64,000 bases of DNA from Climacium dendroides (Eukaryota > Streptophyta > Bryopsida > Hypnales > Climaciaceae), in contig OX467089.1 in assembly GCA_950106755.1 (NCBI GenBank), forward strand, positions 17,589,345 through 17,653,344, given 5' to 3'. The translations under genes and the position numbers were made by a program. A model generated the notes under the pieces. It had not been told where the DNA came from, ran no database searches, and saw only the letters and a program-made list of their open reading frames with translations. Numbering within the stretch: position 1 is the stretch's first letter; each line of letters opens with the position of its first letter. Shown here piece by piece: positions 31,130-43,869 of this stretch.

Positions 31130-31416
31130 GGTAGGGGGCTGTAAAAGCAATCTGTCTCTAAAAGCGATCTGGTACATTTTGCCTCTAACATGTACCAGAA
31201 GTGTACATTTCAGGAGAGGTCGCTTTAATCACTGTGTTTTCAACTTCAAAAATTCATAACTTATTCCATGAAGATCCAAAAAATATGAAACGACTTGGGT
31301 TAAATGCCAATTCCATTTTTCTTACCATGAAAATTTACTGAAAATTACTTTAAGCAGTTTAGCTTCCCCCAAAATGCAAATCGGCTCTTAAAGGGTCGCT
31401 TTTACAGCCCCCTACC
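31130..31416. mobile_element. 287-bp MITE, GGTAGGGGG family
   Basis: The left end GGTAGGGGGCTGTAAAAGC is inverted at the right end as GCTTTTACAGCCCCCTACC. Internal matching blocks include a pair of short arms around TGGTACATTTTGCC / ACATGTACCAG. A related, more diverged element lies at 52361-52688. Confidence 0.8.
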
Positions 31417-33861
31417 ATAGGCCTTGTTTTCTAAAACTGAGCTGTTCGGAATGGAACCACACAGACACAGCATACCCAAGTGCAGTCCGTGTTGCATTTG
31501 CTACACAAGACAAGATTAGAGCTATTCTAATTTGAATGTTGTTGGATCTAGAGCTGTGGTGTGCTAGCAAAAATGGTGCTAGGATCTCAAAACAACAGGC
31601 AATAGGTGGTGATCTAAGTCGTAGCATTTGATTACCAACACTTCACATTTAGAATTATATCAGATTATTTAGAAAGGATTGTGCACTTTCTCTGGTGAAT
31701 ATACGATAATAAGTAGTGGTAACTTGTAGACACCTCGTACATGTCTTGTAGCACACTAATGGTTTGTTGTTTGGCATGAATATAGGTGAGGGTTACCGGT
31801 TACCACCTCCTGAGGATTTTTTTAAAATTTTCAAAGCTACGGTTGTGGAGGAGATTGTGCATGTTGGAGTGCCAACAAACTTTATCTAGACCATTAATCC
31901 ATGACACTAGTTGGACTTTTCTGTGTCGTAATTTCTATGAGTTTCAAATGTTTTTTTTTGTGGCTTGTATATATATCTTTGAGGGTTTTAGTCCTAGAAC
32001 TAATGTAACCTAAACAATTTTAAGAGTTGGTTTCACTAAGATACACTTTGAAGTTTTAATTGTTGTTGGATTGAGTCTAATGCTCTACGGTATATACTAG
32101 TTGGTCATGTAAATAGTTTCAAAATAGTATTGTTTTTCATACAAACCTGCAGAAACACTTGGTATATTACTTGATCAGTTTAGATCACTTATGAATTACA
32201 CCAATATTCATATCTATATAGGTTTAGACTCTTGTTATGTCTACATCTTTGTGTCAAATAAATGAAAAACTTTTTGTGATATACAAATCTATTTTTTATT
32301 TTTGAAATGAATAGGAGTTTCAAAGAGGAAAAAGAATCTACCCTAAATTTATTAGGGAAGTATCAAAAAAGCATTCTATCATTTAAAAGATGGTGAATCT
32401 TTGTGAGTGCCCATTTCGTCACTTAGGACTTACTCCTTTTGGTTTGTTTGTTAGTATTTTGAGTGTAGTTTATTATACAAAAAGCCTTAAAAAGAGTATA
32501 GAGCCAAAATAGGTTTGTTACATGCCGTTATATTATTTGGTCATAATCATCTTATTTTCCCTACAACGTAACCCAAATTCCTCATGTAAATAGGGTAAAA
32601 CCCCAAAAGTTGTACATATTATAGTCATTGCTCTAAATTGGCTAAACCTGTCTTTGCATGTGACAAAACATGGTTAAATTGGTCTAAGAGAATATATGTA
32701 AGAACCCTAAGTCTATCTCAAAGAGAGGTTTAACCCCTAAATGCCCAAATTGCATTTTTGGGTATTATAGAAATTTTGGGAAGCTCATTACTAATGGAGT
32801 TTTGTTTTTTTTTCTTTGAAGTTTTCACAAAACATGTGCCCGAGGAGTAGCTTTAAGGTCCAAAAATTTTCATACCTTTTGACTATACAATTAAAAAGTA
32901 ATTGCATGATATGTCATTTTCAACATTTGGTGGGCAACTTGGATAGCCTAAAAAACTTCTTTGAAAATCAATTTTTAAAGAAATTTCTTTTTGAAATTCA
33001 TTTTACAGATTTATATATACATGGAAAGCTTTGAATCATTCCATTTTAATAAGTAAGATGAAAGTTATGAAGATTTTTAATTTGCAAGTAGGTATGGAGT
33101 CTTTGAAAATCTTTGTTACATTATTGAGTTCACTTATTTGGATTTGGCCATTTTAGACCAAGTTGTCAATTTCTTGTGTTTTTGGAACATTTCAAGTTCC
33201 GTTGTTGGTATTTTTTGAAGCTTTTCTTGAAGGACATTGGGATCCCTTCAATTTTTGCTCTTGTTTCCATTTATTAAGTTGTCATTTTTTGCTAACTTTG
33301 TTACATTTTTAATTGAAGTGTTATTGTTGTACTAATCTTAGGACTAATCCTAGAAATACCTCTCACTATACCTTGGCAATGCCGCTTTAGAGGGCTTTTA
33401 GTCCATGTTTATAAATTTTAAATTTCTAAGTGGGAAATTCATTAATTGAGAAATCCCCTAAAGTTTAAGTGTTATTATATTAACTTGTTTTTTTTTATTT
33501 TATTGAACTAACAAGTGTTTTTTTTAACTTCCTTGTTCTAATGTATTATATGGATTTTAACAAACTAACTTTGTTGGAATTGTTTTATATATTCATGATT
33601 TTTTGAGAAATACGATGAAGCTTTGACTTTGAGTATTTAGAAGTTGAGAGAAATTTAGAGTATTTTAAAAAATATGGCAAAATTTTGGCTTTGAAGTCTT
33701 AGAGAAAGCCGATGTGAATTGTGTGTTGGTTGAAATTTGACTATTTCTGCTAGTCCACTAAGTTTAGTTTCTAAAACGGAAGTTTTGGGATTCCAAGTTT
33801 AGTGTCCAAAAGTTTCAGGAAAAAAATCTAGAGTTAGTTTTTAAAAAATTTATGTGTTAGT
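31417..33861. other. Intergenic DNA up to the LTR
   Basis: No gene could be supported. Open frames here (for example 31786-32013) show no family features. The region is AT-rich apart from 31420-31620. Confidence 0.5.
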
Positions 33862-35449
33862 TGTCACATTCCGTGCTTGAAATGACAATTCTTGGTATTC
33901 AAAAAACTTCACAAAAAGGTTGATACCATTTGGAAAAAAAACCCAACCATAAAAGGTCAACTTAAGCTCCGACAATCTCTAGACTCTGACCAATCCTAAG
34001 CCCCAATAGCCCCAGCAAAGTCCCCAGCAAAGTCCCCAGCAATCCCAAGTAAACTCCAACAAGATCCCTAGGTACCAGCTTGGATACAAATACATGTCAA
34101 GTACAGGTACAAGTCAATGTGGACTAAATCAGATATAAGTACGAGTATGGATAAAGTGTTGCAATCCAAATGACACTTTATAACTTCCAATAGCTCACTA
34201 AATTCACCACAACCCGCTTACAGCATCATTTAGTCACAAACTACCTAATACTGCACATGCTAAGCACACACAATGTTAATCCGCATTTCCAACTCCTTTT
34301 GTTAGGTCCCAGTTATCGGGACTACTAGCACATACTCCCATCGTGATACCAGATATGTCATTTAATAACATGGAGCGGAACTTCCACCTCAATGTGCAAG
34401 AACCCATGGTGGCATTATTCACCATGATCCTAACCGCCCTTGAGTGTCACCCCACTCCATGTTAGCCCTTTTTGCATTTGCTACTCATCCACTAAAAGTA
34501 ACTAGTACTCATAATTCGGGACACATCCAAAGAGGCCTAGCAAGGAGCGGGACTGTACCCAACTGATGCCACGGGACACACATAAGTATCTCATGGTGTC
34601 TTGAAGTGGTGGTGAAATTACCACCACCAACCATGAGTCACCGGGATTCACTAAGGCTTCAAGAGGGAGAGAGGAGGAAGATCAATCCCTCCTATAGTAT
34701 TCTCTATGATATTCAGCAACCTCCCCTGTTCTAGATTAAAGGGAGTCTTTAGATAACCTTGGGTTGTGGAGGACCACCCAATTCCAACTCAAATTGCCAA
34801 ATTACTTCACCGTTTAGACTTCCGAACTTTCAACCGGCGTAATTTTGCGCTTAGAGCTCCAAATCCAATATGCAAGCTCATTTTAAACATTTACGCGATA
34901 ATTAAATGCTGATGAACTACTCACTTGTCTCATTTAGACAAGTTCTTGCAAAGTTATGGCCCTCCAAAGATTCGGGTTCACCGAGGGAGGCGTCATGCCT
35001 TCACCACGGCTCTTCTTTTGGCCATAACTTTTGACTCATATCTTAGAACCTCGTAATGCTTGTCATTCTAGGCTCCTTGTATTTATAGTTTTCCAATGAT
35101 TTGCTACATGCCATACTTTCTTATGGGATTCATTGAGAACCCCTTACATCTAACCTTCAAGTGTCCTGGCGTCACCGGGACCTAATCAACTTTGAACGGC
35201 TATAACTTTTAACTTTTAACTCCAAATTGTGCGTTTTGTGCGCCATTAAAAGCGTATTGTCAAGAGCTTTCCAAGCATGTATAACAATTTATCATCCACT
35301 TCAAAACCAAGGCGTCATTGCATCCTATTTGATCGGGAGTCTCTCAAATCTCCCTTCTTAGTCTATTGTAAGGCTTGGGAAGTCACCCCCAAGGTCTCCC
35401 CTTGCGCACTAAGGTTCATTGGGCACACGAAGAAGATAGGGGCATAACA
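33862..35449 (-). mobile_element. Probable 3' LTR of the Ty3/gypsy element
   Basis: On the minus strand the sequence begins TGTTATGCCCC directly after a polypurine tract and may end in AATGTGACA at 33862, giving TGT...ACA termini and about 1.59 kb. The region is GC-richer than its flanks. No second LTR is in the window to confirm the left boundary, which is therefore inferred. Confidence 0.5.
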
Positions 35450-35462
35450 CTCACCCCCACCA
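35450..35462 (-). promoter_or_regulatory. Polypurine tract of the Ty3/gypsy element
   Basis: The minus strand reads GGTGGGGGTGAG directly before TGTTATGCC, as expected for a plus-strand priming site at the 3' LTR boundary. Confidence 0.65.
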
Positions 35463-36374
35463 AATAGGGTTGATGCTCTCATTGACATTACTTATTGTCA
35501 GAAGCATTGAATTAGAAAGGGTAGCCATCCCCCTCAACACTTTCATTGCATTTTGGGTAGCTAACCCTGCAATGACCTAAGTACTTATTTACTTAGTTCA
35601 AATGGCTAAGTCTCCAAAGGTGGCACTAGATAAGTCTATGGTTTTGGCACCTTGGATGACATCCTGAATGACACCCTTCTAAGGACCTAGACCTACACTA
35701 AAGGGACTTATCAACTTTGAGATTCCTTTGGTTGGCCTTCTTTTGGCTTCGAGTTAGGCTCAATTAGCCTATCTTACTTACTTGATTAGGAAGAACTCAA
35801 GGTTCATCAATTTCTACTTGGTTGCAATACCAAGACCCCTCTCAAACATTTATGTTATCAAGTGATGAACTTTGTAAGCCTAGAGATAGTGCCAAGTCCC
35901 GCCCGACTTGTCCTTTGAGTACTCTCTCGAGGCATGGATGATCAATCTATGTGTAGACAATGGTCCACTCCCAAAGGGTACTTTTGTAAACACGTGTCAC
36001 TATCTTGCTTCTGCCCGAGGAAGTCCTAAGCTTAAAAGTCAAAAGGGTTTGGTTCCTTGTAACTCTCAAGCCAAAACCCCTCTTTTACAGCATCCTCAAA
36101 ATGATTTACGTATCATTCAATCCTTTTCTATTGAACCAAACATCGATGAGACTAGGACTCATCTCATAGTGCTAATATTAATCAAGAGCTAACTCACACC
36201 AAAGGAGTCATTTCCAACATTGCAACTTTATTTCTAAACAAGTACACAATAGACAAGCGTATAAATGTATTGTTTACACAAGTGTTGTATTTCTCTCCCA
36301 CTAACAAAGGTTGATGTCCTCATCAACTCCTACGCGGCTTTTTGTTGGATTGCCTACTTTATTCAAATTAGTCC
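35463..36374 (-). mobile_element. Ty3/gypsy 3' untranslated internal region
   Basis: This stretch lies between the decayed chromodomain and the polypurine tract and has no open frame of note on the element's strand. The plus-strand frame at 35908-36192 is treated as a chance reading. Confidence 0.5.
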
Positions 36375-37845
36375 ACCACTTCCTTTGCATGAACTATATC
36401 TTTGACATTCACCTAAGTTGCGTCCTTTTCATGATAACCCCATCATTTCACTAAATATTCCTTTCTCATCTTCTTAGTGTTTCTACTCTTGAGAATCCCT
36501 TCCACCTTATACTCAAGGTGTTCCCCAACTAACTCTGGGAGAGGCCACAACATTTGCTTGCGTTTCGGCCTCAAGGTATCCTCATGATATGGCTTCAATA
36601 ATGAAACATGAAAAATTGGATGCACCTTGATTTCTTGTAGCAATTCCAACTTATAGACATCCTCAAACAACCGCTCGGTGATGATAAAGGGACCTACATA
36701 TTTGGCCATGAACTTAGGTGCTAGTCCTTCAGGCAATGTGAAGTTCTTCACATTCAACTACACTTTTTGTCCCTTAGCATACTCCACATGGCATCTTCCT
36801 TTGTTCACTTGTTTGATGTATCTTTTTTTGTGCCTTGTCTAAATGCAACTTGATCTTCTCAAGTATAGCTTCTCTATGAACAACAAACTCTTCTGCAACT
36901 TGACTTCTTTTAAACTTTGATTGCAATCCCCTCCAAGGCTAGGTTAGTAGGCATAAGTGACTCTACACCATAAGCCACTTTGAATGGTGATTCTCTTGTA
37001 GCTGCATATTTGGCATTGTTGTAACTAAACTCAGCCAAAGCCAAATACTCCGTCCAATCACTTTTGTCAACACTTACATAATTCCTAAAGTATTGATTCA
37101 AGATCCCATTCACCCTCTCTATTTGTCCATCTATTTGAGGATGAAACGCTGTGCTAAATGAAAGCTTGGTCTTCATTTTCCTAAACAAGTACCTTCAAAA
37201 TGCACTCGTAAATTTAGGATCTCTATCAAAGACAATCACCCTAGGCAATCTACTATACCTCCATCAAGTGTTGAAAAAGAGTGTGTCTGTTTGAAATGTA
37301 GTTGCCACTCCTGTTGTTGGCGCCATCCTAGCCAACTTGCTAAACCAATCTACCACCACGAAGATGGCATCAAACCCTACTAACTCTGGTAAGCTAGTAA
37401 TGAAGTCCATGAAAATACATTCCCATGGACCATTTGGAATGGGCAAAGGTTTAAGTAACCCAACTTGTTTTTGATATGAAGCTCGGTTGGTTTGACAAGT
37501 GACACAAGTCTTTACATAGTGTGCAATGTCTTCTTTCATCCCGGGCCAATAGAATCTCTTAGCCACAAAACTCATGGTGGTTTTTTCACCTCTATGACCC
37601 GCAAGGGACTTTTCATGTTTCTCCTTTAAGACTTGTAACCTCAACTTGTCCTTGGAAACATACACCCTACCTTGCTTGAATTTGATTAGGCCTTGGTGTA
37701 ATCAAATTCCCTTCACTTTCTTGCCAATTCTCAAATCACTTAGAAGCTTTTGAGCCTCTAGGTCTTTCATGTAAGCCTCCCTTATTCTCCTAGCTAAGTC
37801 ACTTTCTCCTTCATACATTAGTCTTAGTATTTGAATTATTGCTGA
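36375..37845 (-). pseudogene. Ty3/gypsy chromovirus pol: integrase and chromodomain, broken
   Basis: Read on the minus strand from 37845 downward, the order is as follows. A short RNase H/integrase linker (ARRIREAYMKDLEAQKLL) comes first, then the integrase zinc finger (HRGEKTTMSFVAKRFYWPGM ... CVTCQTNRA). The catalytic core follows with its first aspartate in FMDFITSLP, its second in VFDRDPKF, and the glutamate in GQIERVNGILNQYF. Next is the GPF/Y-type module (KYVGPFIITERL ... HPIFHVSLLKPY), then the start of a chromodomain (YKVEGILKSRN ... KEYLVK). Stop codons replace residues in at least three places: one upstream of KFKQGRVYVSK, one after FTSAF, and one right after YLVK where tryptophan is usual. 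Gag, protease and reverse transcriptase are absent; the sequence changes to tandem repeats at about 37845. It is a dead, 5'-truncated copy of a common plant retroelement. Confidence 0.9.
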
Positions 37846-37847
37846 TT

Positions 37848-38240
37848 TTTAGTGTAGAAGATCGCCTGTCAATGAGGTGCCAATTTTAGAGTTCTTAGGG
37901 TTTTAGTGAATTAGTCCAAGTTTGCTAAACATGGAGTAGACATTTTTTTCAATGGCTAACTTTGATTGTAGAAGATCACCTTGTCAACGAGGTACCAATT
38001 TCAGACTTCTTAGGGTTCTAATGAACTAGTCCAACCTTACTACACATGTTTCACACTTTTCTTCAAGGGTTGATTTTGCTTCTAAAATACCACCTCGTCA
38101 ACAAGGTGCCAATTTTAGACTTTCTAAGGATGTAATGAACTAGTCAAAACTTCCTAAATATATATCACATTTTCCTTAACATTTAATTTTACTTCTAAAA
38201 CACCACCTCATTAACAAGGCGTCAATTTTAGAAACTCTAA
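37848..38240. repeat. About 115-bp tandem array, four diverged units
   Basis: Each unit contains a GTAGAAGATC/CTAAAATACC string, then a TGTCAACGAGGTGCCAATTT-like core and a TTCTTAGGGTTCTAATGAAC-like string. The cores occur near 37872, 37985, 38100 and 38210. The array fills the gap between the broken retroelement and the ParB/methyltransferase-like gene. Confidence 0.75.
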
Positions 38241-39383
38241 TTCATGTCATTTTAAATGTTCAAAGTTTCTATAAATGCTATCATTTTTTTCATTGATTCC
38301 AACTATTGGTTTAGACTTCTATTGATCACCACATTGACGAAATAGAGCTTTATGGATGTTGATGGAGGGCTTATGCAAGTAGAGGGATTGAACCTCAACA
38401 CCAATGATGATTCTCAACCTACGATTACCACTACTTTGGTAAGATTTGTTTCAATTGTCCATGCTTTTATGCATTTTTATTGACTGTTTTTGTTGCACAA
38501 TTGTGATTCATTTTGCTTTGAAACAAGTTTTAATGTTTTGTTTCTATTCAATGAAATGTTTTTATTATTAACTAAAATTTTCTTTTGAATGTACCATTCA
38601 TTGTAGGTAGACCACATCGTTGAAAGTGAAGATATTGATTCAGCTTTTCAAGGTCGAACTGTGGAGGAGGTAGAACAAGATGTACGCAATGGTAAAAAAC
38701 GTAACTCCAATGCTATAATCAACAATATACTATTCAATGGTGGTGAATCAGGATCATGCTTTGATATTCCTTTGTGTAGGATGATAGAACTTCCATTAGT
38801 TCGTCCCCTCCTTCAAAGTCAAGTGAAACGATTGGAGGCAGAGTTTATTAATGGGTATCGACAAGGTGATCGTGTATTTTATGTGTCTACTACAAATGAC
38901 AAAGGACTATGCAAATTAGTAATCCCGAAGATTGTGGAGACATGGGATGATCATTGGATACAAGAGAATGACCAATTTAAGGGTTGGTTGAAGTCTCAAC
39001 CAACCATCTCACATTTTTCAAACCATATGTTCTTTGTGTGGGATGGAAATCATAGATTGGTGGCTTGGTATGATTACATCAACAAGATGCATCGATATAA
39101 CTGCAAGTAGCATATGCCCGTTGATTGTATGCTTCTGGTATTGGAGGGTCGTACATGCATTCTATTGGAGGCTATGAACGACATCAATTGGTGAATTTCA
39201 AATTCTATTTCAAATCTATTTTTTAAACTTCATCACTTTTTTTGATGTGCTGTACTAATTCATGATTTGAAATTCTTTGCTTTTACATTATATTTTTGTG
39301 GCTAATTGTAGATCTATAGAGCATTTCCATGTCAAGAGCAATTTGATTCAATAATTGCACAAGATGAGTACTTTTGGCAATAT

Positions 39384-40483
39384 CACTAGAAGAAAAAGCA
39401 GGGTTTTGCGACTGCGGTTTGCGATTGGTTTGTAGTCGTATTGGACATTTGCGACTTGGTGATATTCTGGAGTCCGCAGTCGCAGTGGACAAGTCGCATG
39501 AGTTGCACTACAGTCGCGAGGTTGTTTGTCATTCAATAGGCAATGGAGAACTTCGTCGATGAACTGCTGTGACGTGGTTGCTGATGTAGAAGTTGCTGTG
39601 ACGTGGTTGCTGATGTGGAAGTTATTTCACTTATTTGTGTGCAACTGGTTTGCGATTGACATATAACTGGTGTGTAACTAGTTTGCGATTGATGTGCAAC
39701 TCGTTTGCGACTAGAGTGCAACTGGTTTGCGATTGACATACAACTGGTTTGCAACTAGTGTGCAACTAGTTTGCGATTGATGTGCAACTCGTTTGCGATT
39801 AGTGTGCAACTGGTTTGTGATTGACATACAACTGGTTTGCAACTAGTTTGCGACTTGGTTATAATTTATACAGTTGTAGATTATAGAAATCTACAAATTG
39901 TAGAAATCTACAAAGTGTAAAAATCTACAAAATATATAAATATTAGAATTTCACTATCAAAATTCATTACACAAGAATGCTATAACTTACCATTCTTATC
40001 TGTTCAAGCTGATGGTATTCTTGACAATCGATATGGGACAATTGAATCGATTTTCAGTCATGTTCTAGTTGCATTGCACTTGTTCTCTAGTTGCATTTGA
40101 ATCGTTTTTTAGTTGCACTGTAGTCGGGCTCTAGTTGCATTATAGTTGATTCCTAGTTGCATTTGAGTCATTTCTAAGTTGCAATCTTCTAGTTTTTAGT
40201 TGCAGCCTGTAATAAAAGCGATTTCATTTTTCCACGGTGGACTCTACTTCGCGGATAGCTGTCCACATGGACAACTGCGATGAATGCTGGATGTAGAATA
40301 CCTCATGTCAGTTCTTCTGTTACAATATCGTAACCCTATTCTTCATTTTCCGACTACTTTGCGACTACAACTACATACACGTGAAATTTGGTGCAAATAC
40401 AGAGGGCTACAGTCGCATCTCAGTTGTATAGGACACATAGTCGCATCTCAGTGGGTTGCAACGGACACGTTTTTCTTCTAGTG
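39384..40483. mobile_element. CACTA-like non-autonomous transposon, copy 2
   Basis: It has 14-bp perfect terminal inverted repeats CACTAGAAGAAAAA, 1100 bp in total. The subterminal zones are rich in GTTTGCGATTG and GTGCAACTGG repeats. Flanking triplets are TAT and CAT, an imperfect duplication. It is inserted among the exons of the ParB/methyltransferase-like gene. The interior is homologous to the copy at 12563-13793 near both ends. Confidence 0.75.
39640..39870. repeat. Subterminal short repeats in CACTA-like copy 2
   Basis: About ten alternating strings of GTGCAACTGGTTTGCGATTG and GACATACAACTGGTTTGC type, as expected for transposase-binding subterminal repeats of CACTA elements. Confidence 0.6.
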
Positions 40484-43400
40484 CATGAAACTCGAAGAAT
40501 TTAAAGGTCTTCTAAGCGATGAGGATTACAAAAAATGCGAGAATAGAAAACTATCAGGTGCTTGGTATCCACTAACGTCAAATGTCTTCATACAATTCCT
40601 TCATCGGGTGAGTGTTCTATATTTCTAAAACCTTTTCATTTGTTTTTTGAATTTTTTTGAATTTGTTCTACATTGATTTAACATTCTAATTTTCCATGTG
40701 CAACAAGATATTGTTGTAGTTTCAGATGCAACAGTATGAACATACTATGAGAAAACCAAGGTTGAAAATCGAACCCCAAAAGGAGTACATGATGCTATGA
40801 CCCTAGCCGTTACTGCAACTATCAAAGGATTTTGAACAGAGTTTGATAAGTAATTAACCATTACAAATCCCCAAAATGGCATTGAATTTCTAGAAGAGGT
40901 ATGTAATTTTAATTGCTTGCAAATGAATGAATTGCATGATTGTTTTTGGTGTTGGTTTTCACTATGCTTTTGTTCTTCAAAATTTCAGATCTATTTGCAT
41001 TACAACGCCAACGAGAAGCCGGAGATGTCATTGGAAAAACTTCAAAGGATATCTACATGTGTAGTTCAGCTACACTACAAAGTTCATTGGCTTCGTTGGT
41101 GTAACTTTAGTGAGACTTCCAGAGAGGGCTTCAAATTTTCTACCCTTGGTTTCAACACGTTAACCTTGGAGACTTGGCTCTAAGACTATTTTTTGGGCTG
41201 AGGTATATTATAAACCTTCTCTTTCATTCACATAATCAATACTTTCTTTTATAAGCTTATAAATATTTACATTCTTCTCTCTTTGTAGTACCATCATATG
41301 CTTTACTTGAACAATGTTATATTTACATTTATAGAATTGTTTGTAGTTGAAAGAGGCAACCAAAGCAGAATTCACAAGCATCATCAAATCTGAAAACATT
41401 GTGATTCAATGAAGCGCCAATGATGAGTTGGATACAATTGGAGATTATGTGGAGACATAGCGTATTGTATTATAGGGTCATGCTTTCTGGTGGCTCTTCA
41501 AAAAAGATTCTTCATATTCAAGGTCCACTCCTTTTAAAGAGCAAGAGGATATAGATGTTGCAACTAAGAGGCTTCTATACATGTACACCTTTTACGTCAA
41601 TTTTTTTCATTTCTATAAATTTGAGTTGCTTTACAAATCTTTAGAATAATGACACTTGCATCTTTATCATTGTAATAATTTCATTTATTTTATAAATGTA
41701 GATATTTCAAGCGAGAGTTGATTCAAAAAGGTGGGATTGAGAAGAGGTTTATGCCCAGCCTTGACAAAGATACATACAACCCTTCAAAGATGTGTCAAGC
41801 CATCCCTTGGTACCTGGAGTGTCCAAGGACTTTTGTCCTTGCTTTTGAGGGAACTGAGAAAGAAGCTACCAAAGACCATCCTAAATCAGCTATACAAGAG
41901 GAGTCTTTAGATGAAGAAGAGGAGCTTGAAGAGGTTGCACCAACAAAAAAGGGACGCAAGCCAAGGAAGAGGAAGATTACAAAAAAAACTCAAGAATGAC
42001 AATGCCACCAAAGATGACACTCTCTCTTCATTTATGTCTACATCTATTGTTGCGCCTCCTCTTCTTGTGGCTCCCAATTTTGTGAAGGTGATTGATACAA
42101 TTTGTTTTCATTGCAATACTTATATTTATTACAACAGATGTCTTTGCTTCACTTAAGTACATTGCCAGATCGGCAATTCAACCTGATAGATATGAAATTG
42201 AGCCTCAGGCTCTAATTCTACCATCATTGATTTCTACAATGCTCAACATAAAAAAAAGACAAGGGACAATGTACCAGTATGGAATGAAATGCTTAATTTT
42301 GCCAAAAAAATAAGATCTATACTTCCTAGTCTTATTATAATTCTTTCTTTTTATTTTACAAGTTATAAATGTAGCATTGCAATTTATTAATACAACTAAA
42401 TTTTTTTATTCTTTATGTCAAGGTTGGGAGGGAACGAACAGGTACGAACTCTTGGAGGCAATGTAAAGCCTGCTTCATACTTCGATTTAATTGTTGCAGT
42501 TATCCCAGATGGACTACCAATCCCCAACATTTCAATTTCACCATCTCATATTCCTGCGTGGAACATTCTAAATAAAGAAGAGATTATTGAACCCATCTTT
42601 GAGTTTGCTTCAGAGCACATTCATGATGATGGAACAATTTTGTTGTTCCATTCAAAGAACAATAAGGTAAAGGGATTTACACTTGAGCGTGTTAATGCAT
42701 ATGGTTTTTGTCTACTTGATTCATAGACGGGCATAAATGAGCTGAAGCTTTCTAGTTACAAAAGATCAAACAATGGATAAGTTCCATTGAAATTTCTCTA
42801 ATGTATAGTTTTAAATGTTTGAACCTATTTCTTACAACATTGTATTTGTCAAGTATTAATTGTCAGACCTGTTTATTTTTGGCAGTCGCAACTTTTTCAG
42901 ATCCTTCTTTTTGTACGGAGCAAAATCAGCAAATGGGAGGAAACATGAGTGGTGTCTAAGTTCTCTATCTATGTGAACCAACAACTTAGCAATGCAGGCA
43001 CAAATCTTGAAGAAATTGACCTTCTCCACAACTTCACCTTTTCATAGACTCAACTCATGAATGGTATAGTTCTATGGAGAGGTGCTCATGAAAAGGATCC
43101 TTTATTTGTACAGCTATTGATTGAGGCATTTTCAAAACTTAGAGATGTGGTGCTAAATTGTCTAAAAGTAGTGAGCGAGAAAGTAGGAAGTAGTGAATAG
43201 GAAAGTAGTTTTTCAATGATGGGAATTACAATATTTTAGACATCAAACTATGGGTTGACAATACTTTTTGGTTCTCGAAATTCTTTGTAACTTCAAATTT
43301 CAGGAATAAAATTCCGAAAAACTCTGAATCCCCATATTTCCTATCTTCCTACAAGGAAAAAAACTCCACCACCTCAAACTCCTTACCATCTAGTTTAAAT

Positions 43401-43629
43401 TTGCTTACGTGATCTACTACAATAAAATTGATAAATAGTGTTGGCAACACTAATTGTCAACAATAACATTAATTGTGATTTGCAAGGTTAGTGTTAGAAT
43501 ATTATTTACCCATTCTAATACTATTTTAGCTCTATAGTAAAATTTGGTCATTTTAACATTCTACGAGAGTGCATTTAGTGTTAGATGGGAATAAAATATA
43601 GAAGTTGGAATGGTGGAGAAAAAACAGTG

Positions 43630-43730
43630 TATAAAATGCTAAAATAAGCAATGAAATGCTGAAATAAACAATGAAATGCTGAATTGTTGAAATAGACAAT
43701 GAAATGTTGAAATGCTAAAATTTTTCATAG
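43630..43730. repeat. Short AAATGCTGAAAT repeats
   Basis: Four to five imperfect units of AATGAAATGCTGAAAT type within the pogo-type element. Confidence 0.55.
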
Positions 43731-43869
43731 TGCATGTATAAGTTGCTAAATATAGCAACAACAAAAAACACAACATAATAATCTTAGCTATAGACCAAAA
43801 ATTAAAAGAAAAATATAGTAAAATATCAAAAAGGATTTTTAAATTGCCCTATTGAAATTAGATGGTTTT

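Larger units (their letters stand above)
38373..43196 (+). pseudogene. Decayed gene with ParB-like and DNA-methyltransferase-like regions, copy 1
   Basis: Exon 1 is 38373-38438 (MQVEGLNLNTNDDSQPTITT). Exon 2 runs from 38607 and holds a ParB/sulfiredoxin-like region: FDIPLCRMIELPLVRPLLQS, then FFVWDGNHRLVAWYDYI (DGNHRL at 39042-39059). A TAG stop follows at 39108-39110, then a CACTA-like insertion (39384-40483). Further exon remains are at about 40484-40608, 40712-40860, 40990-41190, 41345-41585 and 41701-41997 (ending in a basic GRKPRKRKITKKTQ tract). Next comes 42435-42670 with YFDLIVAVIPDGLPIP and HDDGTILLFHSK, and 43075-43190 with RGAHEKDPLFVQLLIEAF. The last two align with motif IV and pre-motif I of the minus-strand paralogue at 61286-63872. 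In copy 1 the DPPY and FxGxG positions are not conserved, and several in-frame stops are present. In prokaryotes ParB-like domains bind or cut DNA and modify nucleotides; the ancestral plant role is unknown. Confidence 0.65.

Noticed and set aside
35908..36192. Plus-strand 94-codon frame in the gypsy 3' region
   Set aside because: It runs opposite to the element, has no recognisable domain and has no promoter context.
39384..40483. PIF/Harbinger assignment for the CACTAGAAG elements
   Set aside because: The 3-bp TAA duplication would fit, but the CACTA termini and dense subterminal repeats fit the CACTA superfamily better.
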